Shown here one piece after another: positions 35,997-45,010 of a DNA stretch of 64,000 bases. Source of the stretch: Microcella putealis (GTDB lineage Bacteria > Actinomycetota > Actinomycetes > Actinomycetales > Microbacteriaceae); NCBI RefSeq assembly GCF_004216575.1, contig NZ_SGWW01000001.1:868001-932000 (forward strand), written 5' to 3'. The notes below the pieces were generated by a model, which saw only the letters and a program-made list of their open reading frames with translations, made no database searches and had not been told where the DNA came from. The position numbers and the translations under genes are program-made. Numbering within the stretch: the stretch's first letter is position 1; each line of letters opens with the position of its first letter.

Positions 35997-36733
35997 GGGG
36001 TGCTCTCCTTCAGGTGGGCGTGGATGCTCGTGAGCGCGTTGTGGAGGTGCAGGTGCGTCGCGTGGGCGGCCCGCTCGGCGTCGCCGTCGGCGATGGCGGC
36101 GGCGATGGCGCCGTGCTCGGCGGCGGATGCGACGAGTCGCGCGTCGTCGTCGTGCGCGAGGCGGCGGACGCGGGCGAGGTGGGTGCGCACGCGGGCGAGG
36201 GCGGCGGCGAGGTGGGGGCTGCGGCCGAGCGCCTGGTCGATGGTGGCGTCGAATTCGGTGACGAGGGCGTAGTAGCCGTGGCGGCCGGCGTCGTCGTCGG
36301 AAAGCGTCGCGGTGGTGACGTTCGCGAAGCGCTCGGCGAGGGTGCGGAACCGTTCGCGCTGCTCGGGGGTGGCGCGGCGGGCGGCGAGTCGGGCGGCTTG
36401 CTCGTCGAGGGCGCGGCGCAGGTCGAAGAGGGCGGTGACGTCGTCGGCGTCGATGGTGCTGACGACGAGGGTGCGCGGGCCGAGCTCGGTGGCGAGGCCG
36501 TCGTCGGTGAGGCGGGCGAAAGCTTCGCGCACAGGGGTGCGACTCATGCCAAGGCGCGTTGACTGCTCGACCTCGGCGAGCGGCGCGCCCGGCGCGAGGT
36601 CGCCGTCGATGATCGCGGCGCGCAGGGTCGCATAGGCGCGGTCGGCGGCGGTGAGGGTCGAACGACCGGCGCTGTCGCCGCGCTCGCGAATGGGCTCACT
36701 CGCCGTCGCTTGCTCTGAACCTGCCGCCGTCAC
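35993..36733 (-). CDS. GntR family regulator (FCD domain) of the methylcitrate operon
   Basis: 246 aa. Winged helix near residues 25-90 ([24 protein letters not shown]) and a helical FCD ligand domain with [20 protein letters not shown] and a His-rich end ([17 protein letters not shown]) that may bind a metal. First gene of the operon, so it is presumably autoregulated and senses a propionate-derived acid. GTG start chosen six bases after TACATT; the longer frame would cross its own operator. Most bacteria use PrpR types instead. Confidence 0.88.
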   Translation of the reverse strand: MTAAGSEQATASEPIRERGDSAGRSTLTAADRAYATLRAAIIDGDLAPGAPLAEVEQSTRLGMSRTPVREAFARLTDDGLATELGPRTLVVSTIDADDVTALFDLRRALDEQAARLAARRATPEQRERFRTLAERFANVTTATLSDDDAGRHGYYALVTEFDATIDQALGRSPHLAAALARVRTHLARVRRLAHDDDARLVASAAEHGAIAAAIADGDAERAAHATHLHLHNALTSIHAHLKESTP

Positions 36734-36739
36734 CTGCCC

Positions 36740-36750
36740 AATGTATACAT
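36740..36750. promoter_or_regulatory. Probable GntR operator overlapping the -10 box
   Basis: ATGTATACAT (36741-36750) is a perfect 10-bp palindrome of the GTATAC-centred type bound by many FCD-type GntR proteins. On the minus strand it contains TACATT, six bases before the gntR GTG start, so binding would block the promoter. A further GTATAC is at 36795-36800, inside the end of the next gene. Confidence 0.6.
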
Positions 36751-36771
36751 AAAGCGCTGCCCGGTCGAGTA

Positions 36772-37170
36772 TTAGGTCATACCGAGGGTCTTCCGTATAC
36801 ACCAGCAGTCCTCGGGGTCACGCTCCCGCCACTCAGGATCGCACTCGTACCCGATGTCACGTTCGCTGCCGTCGAGGTCGATGTCGTCGATGGCAGCAGC
36901 CTCGCGCAGGGCGAGGAGGTGTTCGACGATCGCAGCGAGCGCCCCGATCAGTCGCGGATTGAGTCGATAGATGCGGGCATTCTCGTCGGGCCTCGCGCTC
37001 ACGAGCCCCGCCTCGCGCAGTGTCGTGAGATGCTTCGACACGGCCTCGCGGCCAATGCCGTGATGATGCGTGATGTCGGCGGCGAGTTGGCCGGCGGTGT
37101 GCTCGCCGCTCGCCAAGATCTCGACGATGCGCCATCGCACGGGGTGAACCACGAGATAGAGGATGTCCAT
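36772..37170 (-). CDS. ArsR-type winged-helix regulator
   Basis: 132 aa. HTH near residues 8-70: HPVRWRIVEILASGEHTAGQ, then GIGREAVSKHLTTLREAGLV and wing DENARIYRLNPR. The C-terminal 45 residues are acidic with two cysteines (YECDP, DCWCIRK gives a Cys-x-Cys), a possible metal or redox site unlike classical ArsR metal sites. The ATG lies six bases after CACATT, inside an inverted-repeat operator, so it is probably self-regulated. Divergent from the kinase-like gene. Confidence 0.8.
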   Translation of the reverse strand: MDILYLVVHPVRWRIVEILASGEHTAGQLAADITHHHGIGREAVSKHLTTLREAGLVSARPDENARIYRLNPRLIGALAAIVEHLLALREAAAIDDIDLDGSERDIGYECDPEWRERDPEDCWCIRKTLGMT

Positions 37171-37241
37171 CTCGCGAATGTGCCCTGCACGGCACGTGCC
37201 ATGAGGGGCACATTCGCCAAACGCCAGACCGACATTCGCGA
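37171..37241. promoter_or_regulatory. Repeated CTCGCGAATG operator half-sites
   Basis: CTCGCGAATGTGCCCT (37171-37186) is mirrored by AGGGGCACATTCGC (37204-37217), differing by one inserted base, and CATTCGCGAG recurs at 37232-37241. The first site overlaps the -10 box of the ArsR-type gene; the third lies towards the divergent kinase gene. The layout fits a dimeric repressor controlling both directions. Confidence 0.6.
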
Positions 37242-37298
37242 GAAGCCTGTCGGGAGGAGCCGCGTCGTCAGGATCGCGTGGCCGCGTACCCTAGCTCG

Positions 37299-38078
37299 GT
37301 GGGTAAGCGACTCGAGGGCGGCAATATGAACGCGGTCGAGCGCGAGGGCGACACCGTGCTGCGGAACGCGGGCCCGTGGACCCCAACGGTGCACGCGCTG
37401 CTGACGCATCTCCGCGCGGCCGGAATCGACGGCGTCCCCCAACCGCTCGGCATCGACACGACCGCGAACCCGCCGCGTGAGCAGCTCACGTACATCGACG
37501 GACACGTTCCGCTGCACCCCTTGCCTGAGTGGGTGTGGCACGACAACGTGCTCAGCGACGGCGCGAGTTGGCTTCGCCGCATGCACAACGCCAGTGCCAC
37601 GTTCCCTCGTGACGGACAGACGTGGCAGCAGCCGGTCCGCGAACCCGCCGAGGTGATCTGCCACAACGATTTCGCCCCGCACAACCTCGGGTTCGATGCC
37701 GATCACAGGCTCATCGGCGTCATCGACTGGGACATGTGCTCGCCCGGCCCACGCATCCGCGACCTCGCCTACTTTGCCACCCGCGCCGTGCCTCTGATGG
37801 CCGAGCCGCCCGCGGGCGCACCATCCGGCGACCAGGTTCGCCCGCGCATCCAGCGCATAATCGACGCGTACGGCAGCGATGCGAGCGTTGACGAAGTCCT
37901 CAAGCAGGCAGTTGCCGGCCTGCGCGAACTAGCCGCCTACTCACGCAAGGCGGCTGACCGGCTCCACAAGCCCGAACTGCGCGAGCACGCCGCGCTCTAC
38001 GACCGCGACGCCGCCGCGATCGAAAGCGGCGACATCGGCAGCTCCGAGCGGAGGAGCGCGACCGACGCTCAGCGGTAG
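37299..38078 (+). CDS. Phosphotransferase, aminoglycoside phosphotransferase (APH) family
   Basis: 259 aa. Kinase-like fold: EGDTVLRNAGPWTPTVHALL near the N-terminus, catalytic loop ICHNDFAPHNLGFD (HxDxxxxN), and IDWDMCSPGPRIRDLAYF with the metal-binding Asp. It phosphorylates a small hydroxylated molecule; a resistance role is not implied. GTG chosen because TACCCT lies exactly six bases upstream; ATG 37326 is an alternative. Divergent from the ArsR-type regulator and probably under the shared operator. Confidence 0.85.
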   Translation: MGKRLEGGNMNAVEREGDTVLRNAGPWTPTVHALLTHLRAAGIDGVPQPLGIDTTANPPREQLTYIDGHVPLHPLPEWVWHDNVLSDGASWLRRMHNASATFPRDGQTWQQPVREPAEVICHNDFAPHNLGFDADHRLIGVIDWDMCSPGPRIRDLAYFATRAVPLMAEPPAGAPSGDQVRPRIQRIIDAYGSDASVDEVLKQAVAGLRELAAYSRKAADRLHKPELREHAALYDRDAAAIESGDIGSSERRSATDAQR

Positions 38079-38869
38079 CGGCGGCCCTCATCTCGGCGGT
38101 ACAACCAGAGGGCGAGTAGCGCGGTGCCGAGCGTCCAGGCGATCGCGCCCGCGAGCATCCACAGTTCGGGGGTTGTTCCCTCGACGGCGGCGAGCGTCAG
38201 CTCGCGCGCGTGACGCGACGGGAAGAAGCGCGACAGCGTCTCCAACCACTCGGGGAACAGCTGCGGAGGGAAGAACAGCCCGCCGCCGAACGCGAAGCCG
38301 AACATGCCGACCTGAATCACCGCGATCGCCGCCTTCGACGAAAACGCGTAGCCGATCGACGCGCCCAGCAACAAGAACGGGATGCTCGTGACTGCCAGCG
38401 CGACAAGCCCCGCCACCAGCCCGATCACCGACACGCTCGCCTCCGTCGCCACCGCGCCGACGATCAACACCGGCACGATCGCGAGAAAGCTGAAGACGGC
38501 CGTCGACGAGATCTGCGCCGCGATGCGCACCATCGCCGGCAGCGGGAGGCTGCGCAGGTACGGATCCCACGGCTTCTCGCGGTTCTCGGCCACCGTCAGC
38601 CCCAAGTTGAAGAGGGCGCTCACCATGACGGCGAACACGGCGAGGCCAAGCACCGCCTGCGTCGCAAACACCGGATCCTCGGCCACCGCGCGGTTCGGCA
38701 CCACAAAAAACAGCAGGCTCAGCGCCGGAAACGCCATCGTGCCGATCACCGCGATCGGAACCCGCAGGGTCTCGATCACGAGCATCCGCAGATGCATCGC
38801 ATACAGCGGCAACGCTGGGGCGGTGGATGCGCGGGGCGCGTCAGTGGGGCGGGCGGCGGTCGACGTCAT
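38069..38869 (-). CDS. ABC-2 type transporter permease
   Basis: 266 aa with six membrane spans. ALPLYAMHLRMLVIETLRVP precedes the first span; LFPEWLETLSRFFPSRHARE before the last span is the conserved loop of ABC-2 export permeases. Partner of the ATPase immediately upstream, whose stop overlaps its ATG by four bases. Likely exports a lipid-like or antimicrobial compound; the substrate is unknown. Its stop overlaps the converging kinase gene by ten bases. Confidence 0.88.
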   Translation of the reverse strand: MTSTAARPTDAPRASTAPALPLYAMHLRMLVIETLRVPIAVIGTMAFPALSLLFFVVPNRAVAEDPVFATQAVLGLAVFAVMVSALFNLGLTVAENREKPWDPYLRSLPLPAMVRIAAQISSTAVFSFLAIVPVLIVGAVATEASVSVIGLVAGLVALAVTSIPFLLLGASIGYAFSSKAAIAVIQVGMFGFAFGGGLFFPPQLFPEWLETLSRFFPSRHARELTLAAVEGTTPELWMLAGAIAWTLGTALLALWLYRRDEGRRYR

Positions 38870-39852
38870 GATGCGCTCCGATCGGATGCGGCGAGCGGGG
38901 TCGCCTGCTCGGTGAGGGTGAGAGCGAGGAAGGCCTCCTCGAGGGACGCGCCGCGCACCGTGAGGCGCTCGAATGCCGCACCGCTCGTCACGAGCTCGCG
39001 CACGAAAGCGTCAGCATCGTCGACGGTGAGGCGCAGGCGGCCGGCGGCAGCAGCTCCCTCCCCCACCACCTCGTCGCGCACGACGTGCGGCAGGGCCGCG
39101 ACGCGAGCCGGCTCCGGTGACGTGAGTTCGACGACCGCCGACATCACGCGATCGCGCACCGCGGTGAGCGTGTCGTCGGCGAGCACGCGGCCGTGATCGA
39201 TCACGATGACCCGCTCGGCGAGCGCCTCAATCTCCTCCAGGTAGTGGCTCGTGACGACGACCGTCGTGCCGGCCGCGTGGTGGCGGCGAATCGCCGCCCA
39301 CAAGACGTGGCGCGCATCCACATCGAGCCCCGTCGTGGGCTCGTCGAGCAGCACCAGCTTCGGGCGACCCACGAACGCCAGGGCGACCGCGATGCGGCGC
39401 TTCTGCCCGCCCGACAGCGAACCGCACTGGCGGCGCAGCAACTCGGAGAAGCCGAACTCGTCAGCGATCTCGGCGGTCGGCACGCGGTCGGGGTAGTGCG
39501 CGGCGACCAGGTCGACGACCTCACCGACGCGCAGAGTGTCGGGCAGCGCCGTTTCCTGCGGAGTGCTGCCCAGGCGCAGCCGCGAGCGGGCGTCGCTCGG
39601 CGAGCCTCCGAACAGCTCGACGGTGCCGGAGGTGGGGCGCCGTCGACCCTGGACGAGGCTCAACAGGGTCGACTTGCCGGCCCCGTTCGGGCCGAGCAGG
39701 CCGATGAGTTCGCCCGCGTTCACGTCGAGCGTGACGTCGTCGAGAGCGGTCAGCTCGCCGAAGCGGCGGGTGGCGCCGACGAGGCGCGCGAAGGGCGCGT
39801 CGGTGGACGCGAGCGTCGCGGCGCCGGTCGCGCCAGAGGCGTGAGCTTTCAT
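38866..39852 (-). CDS. ABC transporter ATP-binding protein
   Basis: 328 aa. Walker A GPNGAGKST, signature CGSLSGGQKRR, Walker B VLLDEPTTGLD and switch His in VVTSHYLEEIE. The C-terminal 100 residues after the ABC domain form the accessory domain usual in drug- and lantibiotic-type exporters. Overlaps its upstream regulator (ATGA) and downstream permease (ATGA), so it is tightly coupled. Confidence 0.93.
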   Translation of the reverse strand: MKAHASGATGAATLASTDAPFARLVGATRRFGELTALDDVTLDVNAGELIGLLGPNGAGKSTLLSLVQGRRRPTSGTVELFGGSPSDARSRLRLGSTPQETALPDTLRVGEVVDLVAAHYPDRVPTAEIADEFGFSELLRRQCGSLSGGQKRRIAVALAFVGRPKLVLLDEPTTGLDVDARHVLWAAIRRHHAAGTTVVVTSHYLEEIEALAERVIVIDHGRVLADDTLTAVRDRVMSAVVELTSPEPARVAALPHVVRDEVVGEGAAAAGRLRLTVDDADAFVRELVTSGAAFERLTVRGASLEEAFLALTLTEQATPLAASDRSAS

Positions 39853-40145
39853 GCGTTGTCTCCCAACAGTGATCGAAGCGTGTCGGTGTAGTCCTCGAAC
39901 GCGCGGCGGCCGCGGCGGGTAAGGGCGACATAGGTGACGGGCGTGCGGCCCTTGTGGGCCTTATCAACGACGACGTACTCGGCGTCTTCGAGCTTGCGCA
40001 GGTGGGTCGACAGGTTGCCGGCCGTCATGTCGAGCAGTTCCTGCAGTCGCGGGAAGGTGATGCGGTCGCCCTCCTCAAGGCTCGCGAGCGTCGCCGAGAT
40101 GCGCAAGCGCGCGGCGGCGTGGATGACCGGGTCGAGTTCGGTCAC
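39849..40145 (-). CDS. Small winged-helix regulator of the ABC operon
   Basis: 98 aa, essentially just a winged helix: HAAARLRISATLASLEEGD, FPRLQELLDMTAGNLSTHLR and wing VVVDKAHKGRTPVTYVALTRRG. This is the HTH_34-like single-domain type often placed with ABC exporters. The GTG start overlaps the membrane protein stop (GTGA). It probably binds the AAGTACTTTG dyad before the operon and represses it. Confidence 0.85.
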   Translation of the reverse strand: MTELDPVIHAAARLRISATLASLEEGDRITFPRLQELLDMTAGNLSTHLRKLEDAEYVVVDKAHKGRTPVTYVALTRRGRRAFEDYTDTLRSLLGDNA

Positions 40146-40816
40146 GCCCGTCGCCCCCTCCGCAGGTTCAGGTGCATGACGAGGCCGGCGACGAGAAACG
40201 AACCGCCGCCGAGCAGCGCCATGACGAGGTTGTTCGTCGGGGCGCCGAAGAAGGGCGCCACGACACTCGCCACGATGATGATCACGCCCAGCACCAGCTG
40301 ATCGACCGACCGCCACAGGGCAGCTCCCATGAAGTAGAGCAGGCCCGCGACGAGACCGTACGCGGCGGGATAGTAGAGCGACAGCAGCTCGGCGCTCGCC
40401 CCCTCGCGCGCAAACGCGATGCCCAGCAGGTACACCGCGATTGATCCGGCCCACCAGCCGAAGCCGTACACCGCTCCCGAGAAGCCAGAGGCGCCGCGCA
40501 CGCCCCGGCTGATGCGGATACCCAGTACCGCTGACGTCACGATGGCGCTGACGAGCAGCACGCCAAAGATCGTGCCCGCGACCGGGAGCGGCAGTAAGAA
40601 CCACGGGTTGCCGCCCTCGTAGCCCGACCAGAGGGCCAGAAAGCCGACACCCCAGGCAACGCCCCAGACGCCGAGGATCCACGGGATGCCCGAGAGCTGC
40701 TGGCGTGCGACATCCGCGTTTTGCTGCTGAATGAGTGCGAGCGCGGCTGCGGGGTCAATGGGCTCGTCGTCGACGGCGTCGGGCGATGGACCGGGGTCGT
40801 TGTGGGGCGTGGTCAT
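40142..40816 (-). CDS. Membrane protein, first gene of the ABC exporter operon
   Basis: 224 aa. A soluble acidic N-terminus (DAVDDEPIDPAAALALIQQQ) is followed by about six membrane spans (SGIPWILGVWGVAWGVGFLA first). No known domain; such proteins are common beside HTH_34 regulators and ABC-2 exporters. The ATG lies directly beside a 25-bp operator dyad and six bases after TACAAA, so the operon message should start at or near the A of ATG. Confidence 0.75.
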   Translation of the reverse strand: MTTPHNDPGPSPDAVDDEPIDPAAALALIQQQNADVARQQLSGIPWILGVWGVAWGVGFLALWSGYEGGNPWFLLPLPVAGTIFGVLLVSAIVTSAVLGIRISRGVRGASGFSGAVYGFGWWAGSIAVYLLGIAFAREGASAELLSLYYPAAYGLVAGLLYFMGAALWRSVDQLVLGVIIIVASVVAPFFGAPTNNLVMALLGGGSFLVAGLVMHLNLRRGRRA

Positions 40817-40851
40817 AAGTACTTTGTAACGCAAAGTACTTTTCGAATCAA
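40817..40851 (-). promoter_or_regulatory. Promoter with perfect 10-bp inverted repeat operator
   Basis: AAGTACTTTG (40817-40826) and CAAAGTACTT (40832-40841) form perfect arms around a 5-bp spacer. On the minus strand TTGATT (40851-40846) and TACAAA (40828-40823) are spaced by exactly 17 bp and the operator covers the -10 region, while the ATG starts 6 nt later. Repression of the four-gene ABC operon by its small winged-helix protein is the simplest reading. Confidence 0.72.
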
Positions 40852-40935
40852 GAGAGTTTGTGGATGCGCAGCACACCTCGGCAGCGCCGGCACCGCAGCA
40901 TCCGCGCAGGCCCCGCGCCGTAGACTGGCGGGCTG

Positions 40936-43900
40936 ATGATCGCCGACGCCGCGCCGGGACCCGCCCCGCGCATCCACTACCCACCGGATCTGCCGGTGTC
41001 GCAGCGGCGCGACGACATCCTCGAGGCCCTCCGCGACAACCAGGTCGTGATCGTCGCCGGCGAGACCGGCTCGGGCAAGACGACGCAGCTGCCGAAGATG
41101 CTGCTCGAGCTGGGGTTCGAGCGCATCGCCCACACGCAGCCACGGCGCATCGCGGCGCGCACCATCGCTGAACGCGTCGCCGAGGAGCTCGGCACCCGCG
41201 TCGGCGAAACCGTCGGCTACAAGGTGCGCTTCACCGACGAGGTCACCGACGCGACGCGCCTGACGCTGATGACCGACGGAATCCTGCTCGCAGCCCTCCG
41301 CGGAGACCGCGAGCTGAACCGCTACGACGCGATCATCATCGACGAGGCGCACGAGCGCTCGCTCACCATCGACTTTCTGCTCGGCTACCTCAAGCAGCTG
41401 CTGCCCCGCCGCCCCGAACTGAAGCTGGTCATCACCTCGGCGACCATCGACCCCGAGAGCTTCGCGAAGCACTTTGCCGCTGGCGACGGCAGCCCGGCGC
41501 CCATCATCGAGGTGAGCGGGCGCACCTACCCGGTCGAGGTTCGGTACCGGCCGCTGGTGCCCGACGCCGTCGACCCGGGGGGCGGCAGTGCGATCGGCAG
41601 TGCGGGCGACGACGGCGACGAGTCGGACGGCGCCGACGCCCCCAGCACCCCCGACGACGCCGTCGACATGATCGAGGGCATCATCGCGGCCGTCGACGAG
41701 CTCGAACGCGACACCGACGGCGACGTGCTCGTCTTCTTCAGCGGAGAAAACGAGATTCGGGATGCGGCAGACGCGCTCCGCGGCCACTTCCAGAAGCGGG
41801 GATCGCGAGGCGCCGCCACCGAGGTGCTGCCGCTGTACGGGCGGTTGTCGGCCGCCGAACAGCATCGCGTTTTCGAGAGGCCAGCCCCGGGCATCCGTCG
41901 CCGCATCATTCTCGCGACGAACGTCGCCGAGACGAGCCTGACGGTGCCGGGAATCCGCAGCGTCGTCGACACCGGCACCGCGCGCATCTCGCGCTACTCG
42001 GCGCGGGCGAAAGTGCAGCGCCTGCCCATCGAGCCGATCTCGCAGGCGAGCGCCAACCAGCGCTCGGGCCGCGCGGGGCGCACGAGCGACGGCATCGCGA
42101 TTCGCCTGTATTCGCAGCTCGACTACGAGAAGCGGCCCGAGTTCACCGACCCCGAGATTCTGCGCACGAACCTCGCCGCGGTGATTCTGCAGATGATCTC
42201 GCTGGGGCTCGGCGACATCGAACGCTTCCCCTTCCTCCAGCCGCCCGATAAACGGGGCGTCAAGGACGGGGTCGACCTGCTGATGGAGCTCGGCGCCGTC
42301 GAGAAGCGCGGCGACGAACTGCGCATCACCCGCGTCGGCCGTGCGATCGCGCCGCTGCCGCTCGACCCGCGCTACGCGCGCATGGTTGTCGAGGCGCAGA
42401 AGCTCGGCGTCGCGCGCGAGGTCATCGCGATCGTCGCGGGGCTGAGCATTCAAGACCCGCGCGAGCGGCCAGCCGAGCACCGCGAGAAGGCCGACCAGCT
42501 GCACGCGCGGTTCCGCGACCCCACCAGCGACTTCATCACCCTGCTGAACCTCTGGAAGCACCTGCAGCGGCGGCAGAAAGAGCTCAGTGGCAACGCGTTC
42601 CGGCGCGAGGTGCGCGGCGAGTTCCTCAACTACCTGCGCATTCGCGAGTGGCAGGACGTGGAACGCCAGGTCAGGCGTCTGCTACCGAAGAACGCCGTGC
42701 CCGGCGGCGCGATGCCCGATGCCGCAGACGCCGACACGGTGCACCGCGCGCTGCTCTCGGGCCTACTCAGCCACATCGGGCTGCGCGACGACCGCGACGC
42801 GGGCAGCCCTACGGCGACGAACAAGGGCCGCGACGGCCGCTCCCCCGGCCGCGCAGCCCGTGGGCGCGAGTACCTCGGGGCCCGGCAGCGGCGCTTCGTG
42901 ATCTTCCCCGGCTCGGGGCTCGCGAAGAAGCAGCCCGCCGCCGTCATGGCCGCTGAACTCGTCGAGACGAGCCGGCTGTTCGCCCGCACGGTCGCGCAGA
43001 TCGACCCCGCATGGGCTGAGCCACTCGCGACGCACCTCGTGAAGCGCCAGTACTCGGAGCCGCGGTGGGAGAAGCGCCAGGGCTCCGCCGTCGTCGACGA
43101 GAAGGTGACGCTGTTCGGCGTGCCGATCGTGCCGCGCCGCCGCGCGCAGCTCGCCCGCATCGATGCGCCGCTCGCCCGCGAGCTGTTCATCCGCCACGCC
43201 CTCGTCGAGGGTGACTGGGACACCTCGCGCCTCGACAAGCGCCTCACCGCGTTCCACCGCACGAACGCGCAGCTGCGCCGCGAGCTCGAAAAGCTTGAGG
43301 AGCGCCAGCGTCGCCGCGACATCCTGCTCGACGACGAGCGGCTCGTCGACTTCTATGAGGCGCGGCTGCCGGAGGAGGTCACCGACGTTCGCCGCTTCGA
43401 ACGGTGGTGGCGGGATGCGCGCCGCGAGCATCCCGATTTGCTCACGCTGACAAAAACCGACCTGGTCGACGCGGAGGAGTTGCCGCAGGCCGACGACGAC
43501 GCGTACCCGACCCGGCTGACGCTCGGCGATCAGACGCTGAGCGTCGGCTACCGCTTCGAGCCGGGCAGCGTCGACGACGGCGTCACGGTCACGGTGCCGC
43601 TGCCGCTGTTGCCGCGGCTCGACGACGCGGGCTTCGACTGGCTGGTGCCGGGCCTGCGCCACGACCTCGTCACCGCGCTCATTAAGACGCTGCCGAAGTC
43701 GGTCAGGCGCAACGTGGTGCCGGCCGCCGACTGGGCGACGCGGTTGCTCGAGGCGGTGCCCGATGGGGCCGACCTGCGCGAGCTGCGCATCACCGAGTTT
43801 CTGGCGCGCGAGATTCGCCGGCAGACGTTCACGCCGGTCGAGCCCGACGACTTCGACCTCGAGCGCCTGCCCGCGCACCTGCGCATGGGCTACGCCGTGG

Positions 43901-44895
43901 TCGACGACCGCGGCCGGCGCCTCGCCCGCGGCACCGACCTGGCCTCGCTGCAGGAGAAGCTGAAGACCCGCACCCGCGACTCGGTGGCGCGCGTCGCCAC
44001 GGCGGCGGCGAGGGCTCCGATCGAGCGCGGCGGCGTCACGGTCTGGGATGACGCGCTCGGCGAGGCGGGAACCGTGCCCCGCCAGGTGGAGGTGCGGCGG
44101 GCCGAGACAACCATTCGGGGGTATCCGGCGCTGGTTGACGAGGGCGCGGCGGTGGCGCTGCGCCTGCAGGTGTCGATCGACGACCAGCTGCGCGCGCACC
44201 GCGCGGGCGTGCGGCGCCTCGTGCAGTTGGCCGTGCCGTCGCCGCTGTCGTATGTACAAGAGCATCTGACCCACGCCGAGAAGCTGTCGCTCGCGGCCTC
44301 CCCGTACCGGTCGACGGCGGCGCTGATCGACGACGCGCTGCGCGCCGTCATCGACGCTGAACTGGATGCTCGGGCTGAGTTGCCGTGGACGCGCGCCGAT
44401 TTCGAGGCGGTCCGCGACGCGGTGAATCGCGGTTTGCCGGACCGGTTGTTCCAGATTGTGGCGACGGCAGCATCCGTGTTGGCGGCGGCCCGCGAGGCGG
44501 ACGTCGCTATCAGCCGCACCTCGTCGCTCGCGCTGATGGCGCCGCTCGCCGACTGCCGCGCGCAGTTGGGGCAGCTGGTGTTCGACGGCTTCATCGGCCG
44601 CACGGGGCTCGAGCGCCTGCCGCGACTGGTCGTCTACCTGCGCGGCATCGCGCACCGCGTCGAGAAGCTCGCCGACAACCCGGGCCGCGACCGCGCCGGC
44701 CAGACCGAGTTCGAGACGGCGCAGCGCCTGTTCGAGCAGGCGGGTGGGAGTCTGCCGCTCGCGGCGGATGCTGCGCCTCGCCTGAACGCGGTGCGCTGGA
44801 TGCTCGAGGAGCTGCGCCTGTCGCTCTTCGCCCAGCCGCTCGGCCCGCAGGGGCCGATCTCGGTGCAGCGGGTGCGGAAAGCGCTCGCGGATTAA
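40936..44895 (+). CDS. hrpA: ATP-dependent RNA helicase HrpA
   Basis: 1319 aa, close to Escherichia coli HrpA (1300). DEAH-box core: AGETGSGKTTQ (Walker A, 41-51), IIDEAHERS (near 135), ITSATIDPESF, and QRSGRAGRTSDG in motif VI. The family-specific DUF3418 C-terminal region follows. An acidic, Gly/Ser-rich insert (about 215-240) interrupts the second RecA domain. It unwinds RNA and has been linked to rescue of stalled ribosomes. TAGACT lies 9 nt before the ATG. Confidence 0.95.
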   Translation: MIADAAPGPAPRIHYPPDLPVSQRRDDILEALRDNQVVIVAGETGSGKTTQLPKMLLELGFERIAHTQPRRIAARTIAERVAEELGTRVGETVGYKVRFTDEVTDATRLTLMTDGILLAALRGDRELNRYDAIIIDEAHERSLTIDFLLGYLKQLLPRRPELKLVITSATIDPESFAKHFAAGDGSPAPIIEVSGRTYPVEVRYRPLVPDAVDPGGGSAIGSAGDDGDESDGADAPSTPDDAVDMIEGIIAAVDELERDTDGDVLVFFSGENEIRDAADALRGHFQKRGSRGAATEVLPLYGRLSAAEQHRVFERPAPGIRRRIILATNVAETSLTVPGIRSVVDTGTARISRYSARAKVQRLPIEPISQASANQRSGRAGRTSDGIAIRLYSQLDYEKRPEFTDPEILRTNLAAVILQMISLGLGDIERFPFLQPPDKRGVKDGVDLLMELGAVEKRGDELRITRVGRAIAPLPLDPRYARMVVEAQKLGVAREVIAIVAGLSIQDPRERPAEHREKADQLHARFRDPTSDFITLLNLWKHLQRRQKELSGNAFRREVRGEFLNYLRIREWQDVERQVRRLLPKNAVPGGAMPDAADADTVHRALLSGLLSHIGLRDDRDAGSPTATNKGRDGRSPGRAARGREYLGARQRRFVIFPGSGLAKKQPAAVMAAELVETSRLFARTVAQIDPAWAEPLATHLVKRQYSEPRWEKRQGSAVVDEKVTLFGVPIVPRRRAQLARIDAPLARELFIRHALVEGDWDTSRLDKRLTAFHRTNAQLRRELEKLEERQRRRDILLDDERLVDFYEARLPEEVTDVRRFERWWRDARREHPDLLTLTKTDLVDAEELPQADDDAYPTRLTLGDQTLSVGYRFEPGSVDDGVTVTVPLPLLPRLDDAGFDWLVPGLRHDLVTALIKTLPKSVRRNVVPAADWATRLLEAVPDGADLRELRITEFLAREIRRQTFTPVEPDDFDLERLPAHLRMGYAVVDDRGRRLARGTDLASLQEKLKTRTRDSVARVATAAARAPIERGGVTVWDDALGEAGTVPRQVEVRRAETTIRGYPALVDEGAAVALRLQVSIDDQLRAHRAGVRRLVQLAVPSPLSYVQEHLTHAEKLSLAASPYRSTAALIDDALRAVIDAELDARAELPWTRADFEAVRDAVNRGLPDRLFQIVATAASVLAAAREADVAISRTSSLALMAPLADCRAQLGQLVFDGFIGRTGLERLPRLVVYLRGIAHRVEKLADNPGRDRAGQTEFETAQRLFEQAGGSLPLAADAAPRLNAVRWMLEELRLSLFAQPLGPQGPISVQRVRKALAD

Positions 44896-45010
44896 GCGAT
44901 TCGCGGTTCCCCCGGGCCAGGCTGCGACGTCTGCGCGGGAAGGCGGCAATGCGGTTGGCGGATGTGCCGTTTACGGCACACAGCTCGATGGGGATCGCTA
45001 CGGTTGTCGG

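Noticed and set aside
36795..36800. Second GTATAC as another GntR operator
   Set aside because: It lies inside the coding end of the neighbouring regulator and the flanking bases are not palindromic.
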